Shown here one piece after another: positions 1-11,500 of a DNA stretch of 64,000 nt. The position numbers were made by a program, and so were the translations under genes. Under the pieces are notes generated by a model, which was not told where the DNA came from, did not search any database, and saw only the letters and a program-made list of their open reading frames with translations. The number at the start of each line of letters is the position of its first letter. Position 1 is the first letter of the stretch. The DNA comes from Paraphaeosphaeria minitans (Eukaryota; Ascomycota; Dothideomycetes; Pleosporales; Didymosphaeriaceae): NCBI GenBank assembly GCA_015832175.1, contig WJXW01000018.1, positions 806,001 through 870,000 on the forward strand, in the 5' to 3' direction.

Positions 1-1909
1 ATAAAGAGCTACTTATAATTATATAGGCCTTATAAGTATAGAGACTAAAGCTAATAGAAGTAGCGCACCCCTTTAAAATTCTAATAGACTATAAGAACTT
101 TAAATACTTTATAAAGATCTAAGAATTAAGTAAGCACTAGTACTAGTGGTTAAAGTTACTTTTTACTTTTTACTTTTACCTCTACTACTAGCCTAGATTC
201 TAGGTAGCTAGACTAGACGCACTAAGCCAGCGTAAGTAGGATATAGTCTAGTAGATAAGAATAAACGCCCTACTAATAGTGTCTAGAACTGTCTAGGCTA
301 TCCTAGTATAAACGCGATCTTTAATAGCGCTAGTAGGGGCTTAAATCTTTACTAATACGTATTTATAGGCACTCTAGAACGTAGCTATAGTAGAGTTCTC
401 CCTCTACTATATTAGGCTTAAGGTAGTACACTATAGTAACTATATATTCCTTAGAGCAGCTGCCACCTTCTAATAAATTAGGGACTACATAATTAGTGCG
501 TATAAGTCCCTCCTATAGTAAGGAGTTCTTTAGGTCCTAGTTTAGGAACCTTTTACTACTACTATTATATAGCGCGCATATAAGTCTCTAGTTATAGGCT
601 ATTTTAGGAAGAACTCTATATTTAAGATTATCTACTAGGACTACTACTAGAATAATATATTTAAAGATATTACCTAATTTATATATAATTACTACTACGT
701 AGGAGCGTATATAGACTAGCGAAAGTAGTAAGGTCTCCTATAGCTACTCCTAATTATAGACTAGTACTAGGTATAACTCTTAATAGATTTTATAGTAGAC
801 CTTCTTTAGGCCTCTATAGCAGCACCGCAATACCTGCTTATAATTACTAATAGGCTGTTAAAGTATATATAACTAGAAGCTATAACTTCTATAATAGCAG
901 AGCACTGTGTAGCCTATTTCTATAATATATAGTAGTAGTTCTATAGCTTCCCTACCTTACTAATTATAGATAGAGGCTTAGACTAGCTAGGGAAGTTCTA
1001 GACTACGCTGTGTAAATTAACTAAAATAAAATAACTCCTCTCTATAGTATACTACCCCTAGACTAACGGCGGCATAGAGAAGGTAAACTAGGAGGTACTT
1101 TTAGTCCTTTATATTATAGTTAACTTTAAATAAATAGACTAGCTAGACTGCCTTTTAGCCTACTAGCTTATATTAAATAATAGAGTATCTACTACTATAG
1201 GCCTAAGCCTAAACCTTTTACTAAATAGATATTACATTAATCTTCTTAAGAGAATCCTTTTACTAGTAGAGTTTACCTACACCCCTACTAGGAGGGTAAA
1301 GCACTTTCTAGACTACCTTAAAAGAGGGATAGCTTTAGCTTAGACTACTATTACCTATAGATAGTAGTGCACTATAAAGGCTATAAACTATATCTACTAC
1401 CCTATAGAGTAATTCTAAGTTAGAAATAAAGTATAGTTCTTACTATATAATATAAAAACTAACTAGCTAAAAAAGAAACTTAACTAGCTTAAGATTAAGT
1501 ACACTATAATAGCTATACTATTCTTACTTATAGTAACACTAGACCTATCTAGTAATCTCTATAAAACTGTCCATGTTAACCTCTTTAAGTAAGCAGTAGA
1601 CAATCCCCTATCTAGTTAGACCTAGGCTAATATCTAGCTAGGCCTAGCCTTAGAGCTAGAAGAAGCGGACCTAGACCTACGCGAAGAAGAAGTAGAGGAG
1701 GTTTTACGTATTAAGAACACCTAGGGAAAATAATAATAGGCGCTAGTAAAGTAGACTAGGTAGGTATTACTAACTTAGGTGCTAGTTAAAAATATTATAA
1801 ATACTATAGCTCTAGATTGCTTTAAGGCTGCCTAGGGGGACTATAGGCATAATAATAGTTCTATCTAGCCTATAAGGAAGAATATATAAACATTATAAAG
1901 GAAGTTATA
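1..1909 (+). mobile_element. Gypsy element F, 3' part (integrase and chromodomain remnant), RIP-degenerated
   Basis: This is the decayed downstream half of a Gypsy-type pol gene on the + strand, truncated by the window start. Reading through RIP stop codons, an integrase core is visible: a D-R-G-type segment around 955-985 and, at 1051-1110, the segment that in intact elements reads H-P-Q-T-D-G...E-x-V-N-Q. A capsid-proximal tail containing a V-H-V-N-L-F-K-like stretch lies near 1570-1590. A chromodomain-like segment (E-V-E-E-V-L-R-I, then A-L-V-K) follows at about 1685-1775. Every frame is broken by TAG/TAA. Its sequence differs from the A-D family, so it is a separate Gypsy lineage. No LTR of its own is visible before the LTR that starts at 1910. 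Confidence 0.75.
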
Positions 1910-2340
1910 TGTTAAATCTAAGAGGGTAGCTAGTCCTAAAGGGTTAAGGTTAGTTCTCAGGCAGGAGTACTTATAGAAGGTAGAAGGTTTTATTAATATA
2001 ATAGTATCTTGCGAAGTGTAATAAGTTAATAATTTAGTCTATTAGAATCTAAATAATAGATTAATAAACAGATTAAATATAAGTATAGAGAGTCTATCCT
2101 CGCGTTCCTATATACTAAGCAAAGTCCACTCTGTAGGGAGCGCTCTGTAAAGAGCGCTCCCTATAGAGCGGTTACGTGTGTTATACTCTAGCACAGAGTA
2201 ATTAAGCGCTCTGTAAAGAGTAGTTATATAACTTCTTTATTTAAGGCGTAGCCAGCATTAAGTCCCTACTTAATCTTTACTACGCGCCTACTAGGTACAA
2301 AACTAGCTTCTTACTATTATATAGATTTTAGATCCTAACA
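1910..2340 (-). repeat. LTR of copy A (3' LTR in coding sense), 431 bp
   Basis: The boundaries are TGTTA at 1910 and TAACA at 2340, perfect inverted termini. The first ~210 bp (1910-2119) match the LTRs at 8144, 14405, 34650 and (inverted) 24074 and 30369. The remaining ~220 bp are unrelated to them and contain a 12-bp perfect inverted repeat. A pyrimidine tract abuts it at 2341-2357; this is the polypurine tract of a minus-strand element. No target duplication could be matched outside (TTATA before 1910). Confidence 0.85.
2135..2162. repeat. 12-bp perfect inverted repeat with 4-nt loop in LTR U3
   Basis: The left arm AGGGAGCGCTCT (2135-2146) and right arm AGAGCGCTCCCT (2151-2162) are exact reverse complements separated by GTAA. 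Part of the arm recurs at about 2203-2217. It lies in the U3 (promoter) half of this LTR only and is absent from sister LTRs. Confidence 0.8.
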
Positions 2341-5300
2341 TTATCCCCTCTTTTTTACAGATTTATCCTGAATTATATATTCAGATCTTAGCTATTGTTA
2401 CATAAGCTATTCTGCTAACCCTGCTTACTATAAGTACGTTTATTAGCATTATACCTAGTAACTCTACTATTTAAAAACATTAATTATATTACAAGATCTA
2501 AGAAGCTAATATTATTATAGAGAACTCTTATATTAATTATAGTTTTAAAGGTTCTGTTTACTATATTATACTAGGTTTAGGTTTAAAGTGTTCTAAATAT
2601 GTTCACTTAGGTTATCTGTATATAAATATAAGCTAGTTGTTACTAGATAAAACTTATAAGGAGTATAAGAAGAAGGTTAAGAAGGATAAAAAGGCGTTAT
2701 CTCTCCTAATAGTGCGGTTGTTACAAAATAAGAAGATACTAGCTTAGGCTAAAGAGTGTGCTTATAAGAAGACGTTGTGTCTAGCTACGGAAATAACTAC
2801 AGATAGTAAGAATATAAATATAGATACTGTTAATTGTCCTACTACTACAGCGACTTTTAGTTACTCTGTAGTAATATAGTTAACGCTTAATATAGTAGAT
2901 ACTATAGCGTTAGCACCACAATCCTTCTAGGTATATTTGTGTTTCTAGTAGAATTCTTTAATTTTTTGCTAACAGTTTCCTAGATTATTTTTTAGTTCCT
3001 AGGTGTTTTCGCTATGTAGGTAACCTTTCCACTTAATAAGGTACGTGTTGTTATGCTAATTATATTCTAGAATTCTTTTAACCTTAAATTTATTTTCTTC
3101 CTTAGTCTAGTGGTAGAAGGTGGTTTTAACTAGTGTATTAGGGTCTACTAGTTCTAGTAGTAATACGTAGAATACTAGTTGTATCTTTGCATCTAGCAGT
3201 AGTTCTAGCTTATAGTTTACTAGTGATATTTGCTTAGAAATATAAAATAGTCTAACCTTAATATAATCTAGTTTCTTGTGTTTTTTCTTCTAAGTTCAAA
3301 GGTTCTTTGTAAGTAGATATGCTTTATCCCCCTTCTTTAGCTAAGGTGCTATTTTTCGTTTTTAATTTTAATATAAAATTAATTGCTGCTAAGCTTTTTT
3401 AAGATTCTCTTAGAGTTATTAGTGTATTTTCTTTATATTTTCTGCTATATCTATAGCTTCTTTTGCTTTAATTATCGTAGGAAATTGTTAATTAAAGAGA
3501 TGTGGGTGTCTTCTATAGTTTACATAGAATAGTGTATGTCCTAATACTACTAATACTTTGTTATTATAGGCTAACTGTGCTATAGGTAGTAATAAAACCT
3601 AGTTATTCTTCTAACTGTTGTAGCAGATGCGTAGGTACGTTTCTATAGTTTAGTTTATACGTTCTGTCTGTCCGTCTGTTTGTGGATAGTAAGCTGTTAA
3701 TAGTTTTTGTTTTATTCTAAGCAGTGCTATAAGCGTTATCTAATAATTAAATGTAAAGAGCTTGTCTCTGTTGCTAATAATTATTTTTAGGATTCTGTAG
3801 TGTCTAATTAGTTAGTCTAAGATAAGAAAAGCGAGTTCCTTTACTATTATTCTTTTAAAGCATAGAATAAGCTTAACATACTTAGTTAGTTAGTAGACTA
3901 TTACTAGTATACTATTGTATTTAATTCCTATTGTTAGATTCTTAGAGTTTAGAATTCCTATAATAAAATCTATAGTAATGTCTTCTTATAGTGCTATTAG
4001 TATTTTAATTACTTATATCTCTCTATATTTAAGATATGTGCTGTATTTATTTCTTTAGTATTCTGCACATTTATAGATGTAAGTTATTACAGCTTCCTTA
4101 ATTCCTTTAAAGGTGTAATTCCTTTAGATAAGTTCTATTATTTTTGTAATGCCTAGGTGTCTGTATATAGAGTTATTATAGTATTATTAGATAATCTTAG
4201 TCTGTAAATGTTCTAAAACTTCTTAGTTAATTACTAAAAGTTAATTTAGTTCTACTATTAGCTCTAGAGATCTATCTTTACCTTTACAAAGAATTGTAGA
4301 GAAGGTTTTTACCTTTTCTTCTACTAGATTACTTTATTAGCTAAAAGCATCTACTCTGCCATTTTCTTTCCTAGCTATATAAATAATTTTAAACTTATAC
4401 TGCCCTATAGTTTACAACTATCTTTGTTATTATAGCGTAAGTTCTTTTGTCGTCGTGAACCTTAGAAGGTTCTTATAATCTATGTAGATTTCTAGCGTTA
4501 AGTAGCTAAGTGCGTAAATCCTCTAGTGCTTTAAGGCTTTAACAATAGCGTAGAGTTCTTTATTATATATGTTATATTATGTTTTAGCGTTATTAAATTT
4601 GCATAAGTAATAGGTAATAAGGTGCTATTTACTATTATATTCTTATTTAGCGTAGGCGCCTAGCGTAAGATCGCTAGTGTCTGTTTTAAAGCGTAGTGGT
4701 TTATCGCTTCTAAAATAAATAAAGATAGGTTCTATAATATATGCTATCTTAAGGAGTTAGAATAACATTTTACACTTATTTATCTATTTAAAGGGTATAT
4801 TCTTCTTTATAAGATTTATTAAAGGTATTATAACCTTTACATAATCTTAAATAAATTATTAATTAAATCTATAGAATTCTAAGAATTCTTAGATATTCTT
4901 AGCTGTCTTTAGTATTAGCTAGTTCTTAATGTATTTAACTTTACTTAGTGCTATCTTAATTCGTTCTATAGTAATAATGTGTCCTAGGAATTTAAGTTAT
5001 TTAACGTTAAACTTACATTTCTTAAGTTTAATGTAAAGGTATACTTTGTCTAGTGCTTCTAGTACTGTCTATATATGCTTAGTGTGGTCTAATTTGTTTT
5101 TAGAAAAGACGAGGATATCGTCTATATACGTGATAACAAATATGTCTAGATATTTGCAGAGTACGTTGTTAATAAGTGCTATAAAAGCTGCTAGTGCGTT
5201 TATAAGTCTAAAAGGCATAACTTTGTATTTAAATAGTCTGTAGTGTAATTAAAACACTGTTTTCTATTCTTTACTTTTCTTAATTTGTATAAGGTGGTAA

Positions 5301-8143
5301 CTATCTCTTAGATCTATTATTATAAATATCTTAGCTTAAGATAGTTAATCTCGTAGCTCTGTAATGTTTAGTAGTAGATATTAGTTCTTTATTATTATGT
5401 TATTAAGTTGTTAGTAGTTAACGCATAGTCTGTTTAATCTATTCTTTTTCTTAACAAATATAAAAGGGCTTACTACTAGTAACTTTAATAGTTGTATATA
5501 TCCTTTTTTAAGGTTTGTTTTAATAAAATTACATTTTTTAAGGAGTTCTTCTCCTATCTTACTATATAGTAGTTTAAAGGGTAGCGTTTTCCCTTCTTTT
5601 AAGTCTATTATAAGATCCTAGGGTTAATGTTCTAGTAGGTTTACTTTTCCTTCCTTTTCTATAAATATGTGTATCTATTTCCTGTACTCTCTTAGTACAG
5701 TAAAGGGTGTGCTATTATTCTCCTTCTTACGCTTCTTAACCTAGTAGTTCCTACTAGCGTCTACTAAGGTGTACTTCTATTTTTTAACTATCTGTCGCAG
5801 TATTATATTGTTAAAAACTCCCTTATTTACTATTATTTTTAGTTAATGCGTAGGCTTTACTTATAATACATAATTACAGCGTTTAAACAATATTTTTTTT
5901 ATACCCTAGTTAATCTACAGGTTGTGTATTATTAACTAAGGTAATCCTAAAACTAACTTATGCTTAGATCCTAGTAACATATCTAAGGTAAGTTCCTCTC
6001 TATGTCCTTAGACTGTTATTATAGTAGTAACCTCTTAGTATATCTAAAGTGTCTTAGGCATTAGGAATCTATTCGCAATATAAATAATATAGGGTACTTC
6101 TTTCTTTAATATTATAAGTCTTGCTTATTTTGCTATCTAATAAGATATAAAGTTCCTTCCTACTCTTAAGTCTATAAGAGCTTAAGCCTATATTCCTTTA
6201 AGCTGTACAAGTAGCTTAACTAATACTATACTTACTATAGTATTTAATTTAATAAAGGCATTTTCTTGTCTAAGTTTAGGCCTAAAAAAGACATCTATTT
6301 ATATAGGTTGTAGTTAAGTTCTAGTGCCTAGTATACGTTTCTAAGTATCCGCTTCTATTATTATTCTTAAGTACGTAGCTTACGTAGATTGTCTTCTTCT
6401 TTTTTTTTCTGTAAGGATGTTCTTCTGTTTTCTCTTTTATAGTCTTTACTATTTCTATGTACTAGTTAAATTAGTAGTTCTGTTATTACTTCTTACGTAA
6501 GGTAATTTATAAAGCTGTCCAAATATTTAGCCATATAGTAGTATTTGTAGTCTTAGTTTAGATATGTGTACTAGTATAGTTACATGTAGTCTCTGTTAAT
6601 AAGCATGTTATAGTATTTGTTACTCTTTAGTATAAGGTAAGGAAAGTATTTTACTTATTATTTATTCTAGAGGTGTTTGTTGTAAGCTGCGATAGGGCAG
6701 TCGATCTATATCTATCTATAGCGCAGTTTTCTTCTAGGTTATTTTTTATTTTCTTCTTTCTCTACCTTATATTGTGCGTATATTGGTTCTTCGCAATACG
6801 TCTATATATAGAATTAGTGTGTAGGATTTTAGTAGTCTAGGTAGTACTTTAGTACGTAGTCTAACTTCTTATTTTTGTAAAGTTACATTCCTTTTAGTGC
6901 CTAGTAAGGTTCTATATAGTCCTAAATATTTAGTTTGTACTTAGGTAATATAGGGTTATCTTCTTCCTGCCTACTTTATAGGTAAGGAGTAGGAGATCTT
7001 AGTATCTCTTCTACGTCTTCTATGTTGTGGTATACATTAGAGTTGTCTTCTAGATCTTTGTATAGTTATAAGTTAAGTAAATCTAATTACTTACTTTACT
7101 CTAGTGTGATGTGTTAGTAACTAAATAGTGTTATAATAACTTTTTATTCCTTATTAGGTTCTTAGTCCTTAATAGTTAGTATATTTAACTTAGTTTAATA
7201 GACTTTGTTCTTTAATCTATAGTTTCTAGCTATGTAGCCTAGTTTGCTATATATAAAGTATTTATAGGTCTTAGTTATTAGTTATTAACTTCTATTAGAG
7301 ACGCGTTTATTAGGCTACTTAGGGCCTATCCTTCCTCCTTTTCCTTTACCTATATAGTTAAACTAGACATCTTCTATTAGTTTATATCTCTAGTAGTTGC
7401 TTAGCTATTGCTTTTAGATAATTCTAATAGGGTTCTTATAAACCACTTTTGCTAGTTGTCTAAAGCTTATTACCCTAGGGTTTTAGTGGAGCTCCTATTA
7501 CAGTAAAAACTATTCTCTATTAATCCTAATAGTTTCTTTATATAGTTCTTTAAGGTTAGTAATTTGCGTACTACTATATAAGAGTTCTTTACGTAGTTTC
7601 TATTTAAGTCCTTATTTATATATATCTTAAAGAGATTTATTGTCCTAGTTAAGCTGTATAGCGTATCTGTAAAACTTAGCTATATACTTAGCTGCTAATT
7701 GTTTCTAAGTTATAGTCTAAATTTTTGCTTTTGTAATAGAGTCCTTGTTAGCGATCTTAAAGAGTTATTTAAGGCATTTCTTAAAGTTATTAAAATTCTT
7801 AATAATGTTAACTGTATTAGCGTACTTATTTGCGTAATTATTATTATTATTATTGTAGTCTATTTCTAGTACTTTTTAAGGTAGAAATAGATCTATAATC
7901 CTGTATCTCCTTACATGTATATTACTGCGAAGATAACCTTCTTTTTGTCTTTAAGAGGTTTATCTAAATTAAAGAAGTAGAGGTCTAACTAGAGAATCTA
8001 GACATTAGTTTAAGATTATTTACTAAAGTAGAGATTAGGTTTATACGCCTTACTACTATTCTTTATAAGAGTAATCTTAGCGGCACCTAAAGCTATAGAA
8101 GAGGTAGGAGTTTGTAAAGTACTTATATTAAAGGTGTTTAAGA
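2341..8143 (-). mobile_element. Gypsy/chromovirus copy A internal domain, RIP-degenerated
   Basis: Internal region of a Ty3/Gypsy element coding on the minus strand, so domains run from high to low coordinates. Seen as complements: a CCHC gag knuckle near 7246-7275, the RT catalytic YIDD segment at about 5107-5134, the integrase Q-T-D-G-Q-T-E-R segment at about 3655-3705, and a chromodomain at about 2940-3110. The parts align nearly base for base with copies B, C and D. Stops at former CAG/CAA/TGG codons break every frame, so it cannot be autonomous. The only ORF over 60 codons (5046-5243, + strand) is antisense to RT. CpA is depleted and TpA inflated, as RIP predicts, while CpG survives. Confidence 0.85.
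2560..2935 (+). pseudogene. Antisense accessory ORF remnant in copy A (Cys motif plus charged helical region)
   Basis: This lies between the pol 3' end and the 3' LTR of copy A but reads on the opposite strand to pol. A short Cys cluster near 2590-2625 (some positions now Tyr, as expected from TGC/TGT to TAC/TAT) is followed by a long Lys/Glu/Leu-rich stretch (Y-K-E-Y-K-K-K-V-K-K-D-K-K). Remnants with the same order occur at the same place in copies B, C and D. I do not recognise the family. Confidence 0.5.
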
Positions 8144-8599
8144 TGTTAAATCTAAAAGGGTAGCTAGTCCTAAAGGGTTAAGGTTAGTTCTTAGGCAGGA
8201 GTACTTACAGAAGGTAGAAAGTTTTATTAATATAATAGTATCTTGCAAAGTGTAATAAGTTAATAATTTAGTCTACTAGAATCTAAATAATAGATTAATA
8301 AATAGATTAAACATAAGTATAAGAAGCTTATTCTTGCGTTCCTATATACTAAGTAGTCCCACACATCCTAGAATCCTATATATCCTAGAGTCCCATATGT
8401 CCCAGAGTCCTATATGTCTTAGAGTCCTGTGTAGGCGAGTCCCACGCGTCCTAGAGTTCCTATATAGGCGAGGCCTGTGCGGTCCTTAGGATCCTTAGGA
8501 CCTATAACCTATTACCTAACTACTTAGTTAGCTAACTCTAGAGGACTAGTAGTCTAATAAGCTTATACCCCGCTATTCGCGTATAGCTAGATCCTAATA
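8144..8599 (-). repeat. LTR shared by copies A and B, 456 bp
   Basis: Begins TGTTA at 8144 and ends TAATA at 8599, where the terminal CA has become TA by RIP. It is the same length and type as the LTR at 14405-14860, and the two form the LTR pair of copy B. It also flanks the gag end of copy A, so one LTR serves both internal domains. Its U3 half has about four imperfect ~17-bp repeats (core CCTAGAGTCC) at 8365-8440. The polypurine tract of B lies next to it at 8600-8615, seen as TTATCCTCCCCCTCT. Confidence 0.85.
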
Positions 8600-11500
8600 T
8601 TATCCTCCCCCTCTAAGCTTAATGTCCTTATAAGTTAACTACCTATAAAGTTATTATCTTATTCTGTTTAATATTGCTACAGTTAAGCTAATTATCTTAA
8701 GAAAGACTATATTTTTATAATAGTTATTTATTTATACTGCGCTAAGAAAAAATATACTTATTATTTTTCTTTTTTACACTTTTAGTGTACTAACTGCGTT
8801 AAATAGAGAAACTAGAAGTGCGAGCCTAAGGAGATCCTTTTACTAGATTATTTAAAAATAGATACTAAAATAGAGAGGTTAGAAAAGTTAGAGGCTAAAG
8901 AGGAGGTAAAGCTCTATATTAAGAAAGAGCTAGCTAAGGCAGCTCTTCTTTACGCCTATTAGGCGTAAAAGAAGATGGCGCGCTTACGTAATTAGTAAAA
9001 GAAATTATATTAGAAGGAATAAGAATTATTTAATTATAATATAAGTACTATAGATAAGTTAGAAGCGCTTAAGGCGTAGGAGGAGTTAGTATAAGCTGCT
9101 GCGTTAATAAATCCTAACGCGCTATTAGGCGCTAAGGTAATTAACTAGTCTGTTTTATAGGCTAGCCCCTATGCTAGTGGTAATTCCTAGGTGCGTTCTA
9201 GTTGTTTCTAGTGGAATTCCTTAATCTTTTGCTAATAGTTTCCTAGATTGTTCTTTAGTTTCTAGGTGTTTTCGCTATATAGGTAACTTTTCCACTTAAT
9301 AAGGTACGTGTTATTGTGCTAATTATATTCTAGAATTCTTTTAACCTTAAATTTATTTTCTTCTTTAGTTTGGTAGTAGAAGGTGGTTTTAACTAGTGTA
9401 TTAGGATCTGCTAGTTCTAGTAGTAATACGTAGAATACTAGGTGTATCTTTACATCTAGCGGTAGTTCCAACTTGTAGTTTACTAGTGATATTTGCTTAG
9501 AAATGTAAAATAGTCTAACCTTAATATAATCTAGTTTCTTGTGTTTTTTCTTTTAAGTTTAAAGGTTCTTTATAAGTAGATATGCTTTATCCCCCTTCTT
9601 TAGCTAAGGTGCTATTTTTTGTTTTTAATTTTAGTATAAAATTAATTGCTACTAAGCTTTCTTAAGATTTTCTTAGAGTTATTAGTGTATTTTCTTTATA
9701 TTTTCTACTATATCTATAGCTTCTTTTGCTTTAATTGTCGTAGGAAATTGTTAGTTAAAGAGATGTAGGTGTCTTCTGTGGTTTGCATAGAATAGTATAT
9801 GTCCTAATACTGCTAATACTTTGTTATTATAGGCTAACTGTGCTATAGGTAGTAATAAAACCTAGTTATTCTTCTAACTATTATAGTAGATGCGTAGGTA
9901 TGTTTTTATAGTTTAGTTTATACGTTCTATCTATCTGTCTGTTTATAGATAGTAAGCTATTAATAGTTTTTATTTTATTTTAAGTAGTGCTGTAAGTGTT
10001 GTTTAATAATTTAACGTGAAGAGCTTATCTCTGTCGCTAATAATTATTTTTAGGATTCTATAGTGTCTAACTAGTTAGTCCAGGATAAGAAAAGTAAGTT
10101 CCTTTGCTGTTATTCTTTTAAGATATAGAATAAGCTTAATATACTTAGTTAGTTGGTAGACTATTACTAGTATACTATTATATTTGATTCCTGTTGTAGG
10201 ATCCTTAGAGTTTAGAATTCCTGTGATAAAATCTATCGCGATATCTTTCTATAGTGCTGTTGGTATTCTAATTACTTATATCTCTCTATATTTAAGATGT
10301 GTACTGTGTTTATTTCTCTAGTATTCTATATATTTGTGGATATAAGTTATTATAGCTTCTTTAATTCCTTTAAAGGTGTAATTCCTTTAGATAAGTTTTA
10401 TTATCTTTATAATGCCTAGGTGTCTGTATATAGGGTTATTATAGTATTGTTAGATAATCTTAGTCTGTAGATGTTCTAGAACTTCTTAGTTAATTACTAA
10501 AAGTTAATTTAGTTCTGCTATTAGCTCTAGAGATCTATCTTTGGCTTTGCGAAGGATTGCGGAGAAGGTTTTTACCTTTTCTCTTACTAGATTACTTTGT
10601 TAGCTAAGAGCGTCTGCTCTGCTATTTTCTTTCCTAGCTACATAGATAATTTTAAACTTATACTGCCTAGTAGTTTGCGACCATTTTTATTATTATGGCG
10701 TAAGTTCTTTTGTTATTGTGAACCTTAGAAGGTTCTTATAATCTATATAGATTTCTAGTGTTAAGTAACTAAGCGCATAAATCCTCTAGTGCTTTAAGGC
10801 TTTAATAATAGCGTAGAGTTCTTTATTATATACGTTGTATTATGTTTTGGCGTTATTAAATTTGTATAAGTAATAGGCAATTAGGTGCTATTTACTGTTA
10901 CGTTTTTATTTAGCGTAGGCGCCTAGCGTAAGATCGCTAGCGTCTGTTTTAAAGCGTAATGGTTTATCGCTTCTAAAATAAATAAGGATAGGTTCTATAG
11001 TATATGCTATCTTAAGGAGTTAGAATAACATTCTACACTTATCTATCTATTTAAAGGGTACGTTTTTCTTTGTAAGATTTATTAAAGGTATTGTAACCTT
11101 TGCGTAATCTTAGATGAATTGTTAATTAAATCTATAGAATTCTAAGAATTCTTAGATATTCTTAGCTGTTTTTAGTATTAGCTAGTTCTTAATGTATTCG
11201 ACTTTACTTAGTGCTATCTTAATTCCTTCTGTAGTAATAATATGTCCTAGGAATTTAAGTTATTTAACGTTAAACTTATATTTCTTAAGTTTAATGTAAA
11301 GGTATGCTTTATCTAGTGCTTCTAGTACTGTCTATATATGCTTGGTGTGGTCTGATTCGTTTTTAGAAAAGACAAGGATATTGTTTATATACGCAATAAT
11401 AAATATGTCTAGATGTTTACAGAGTACGTTGTTAATAAGTGCTATAAAAGCTACTAGTGTATTTGTAAGTCTAAATAGTATAACTTTATACTTAAATAGT

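Noticed and set aside
5046..5243. 65-codon open frame in the AT-rich region
   Set aside because: It is antisense to the RT catalytic region of Gypsy copy A; chance open frame in RIPped DNA.
8365..8440. Regular ~17-bp repeats, considered as a CRISPR-like array
   Set aside because: No unique spacers; they are tandem repeats inside an LTR of a fungal retrotransposon.
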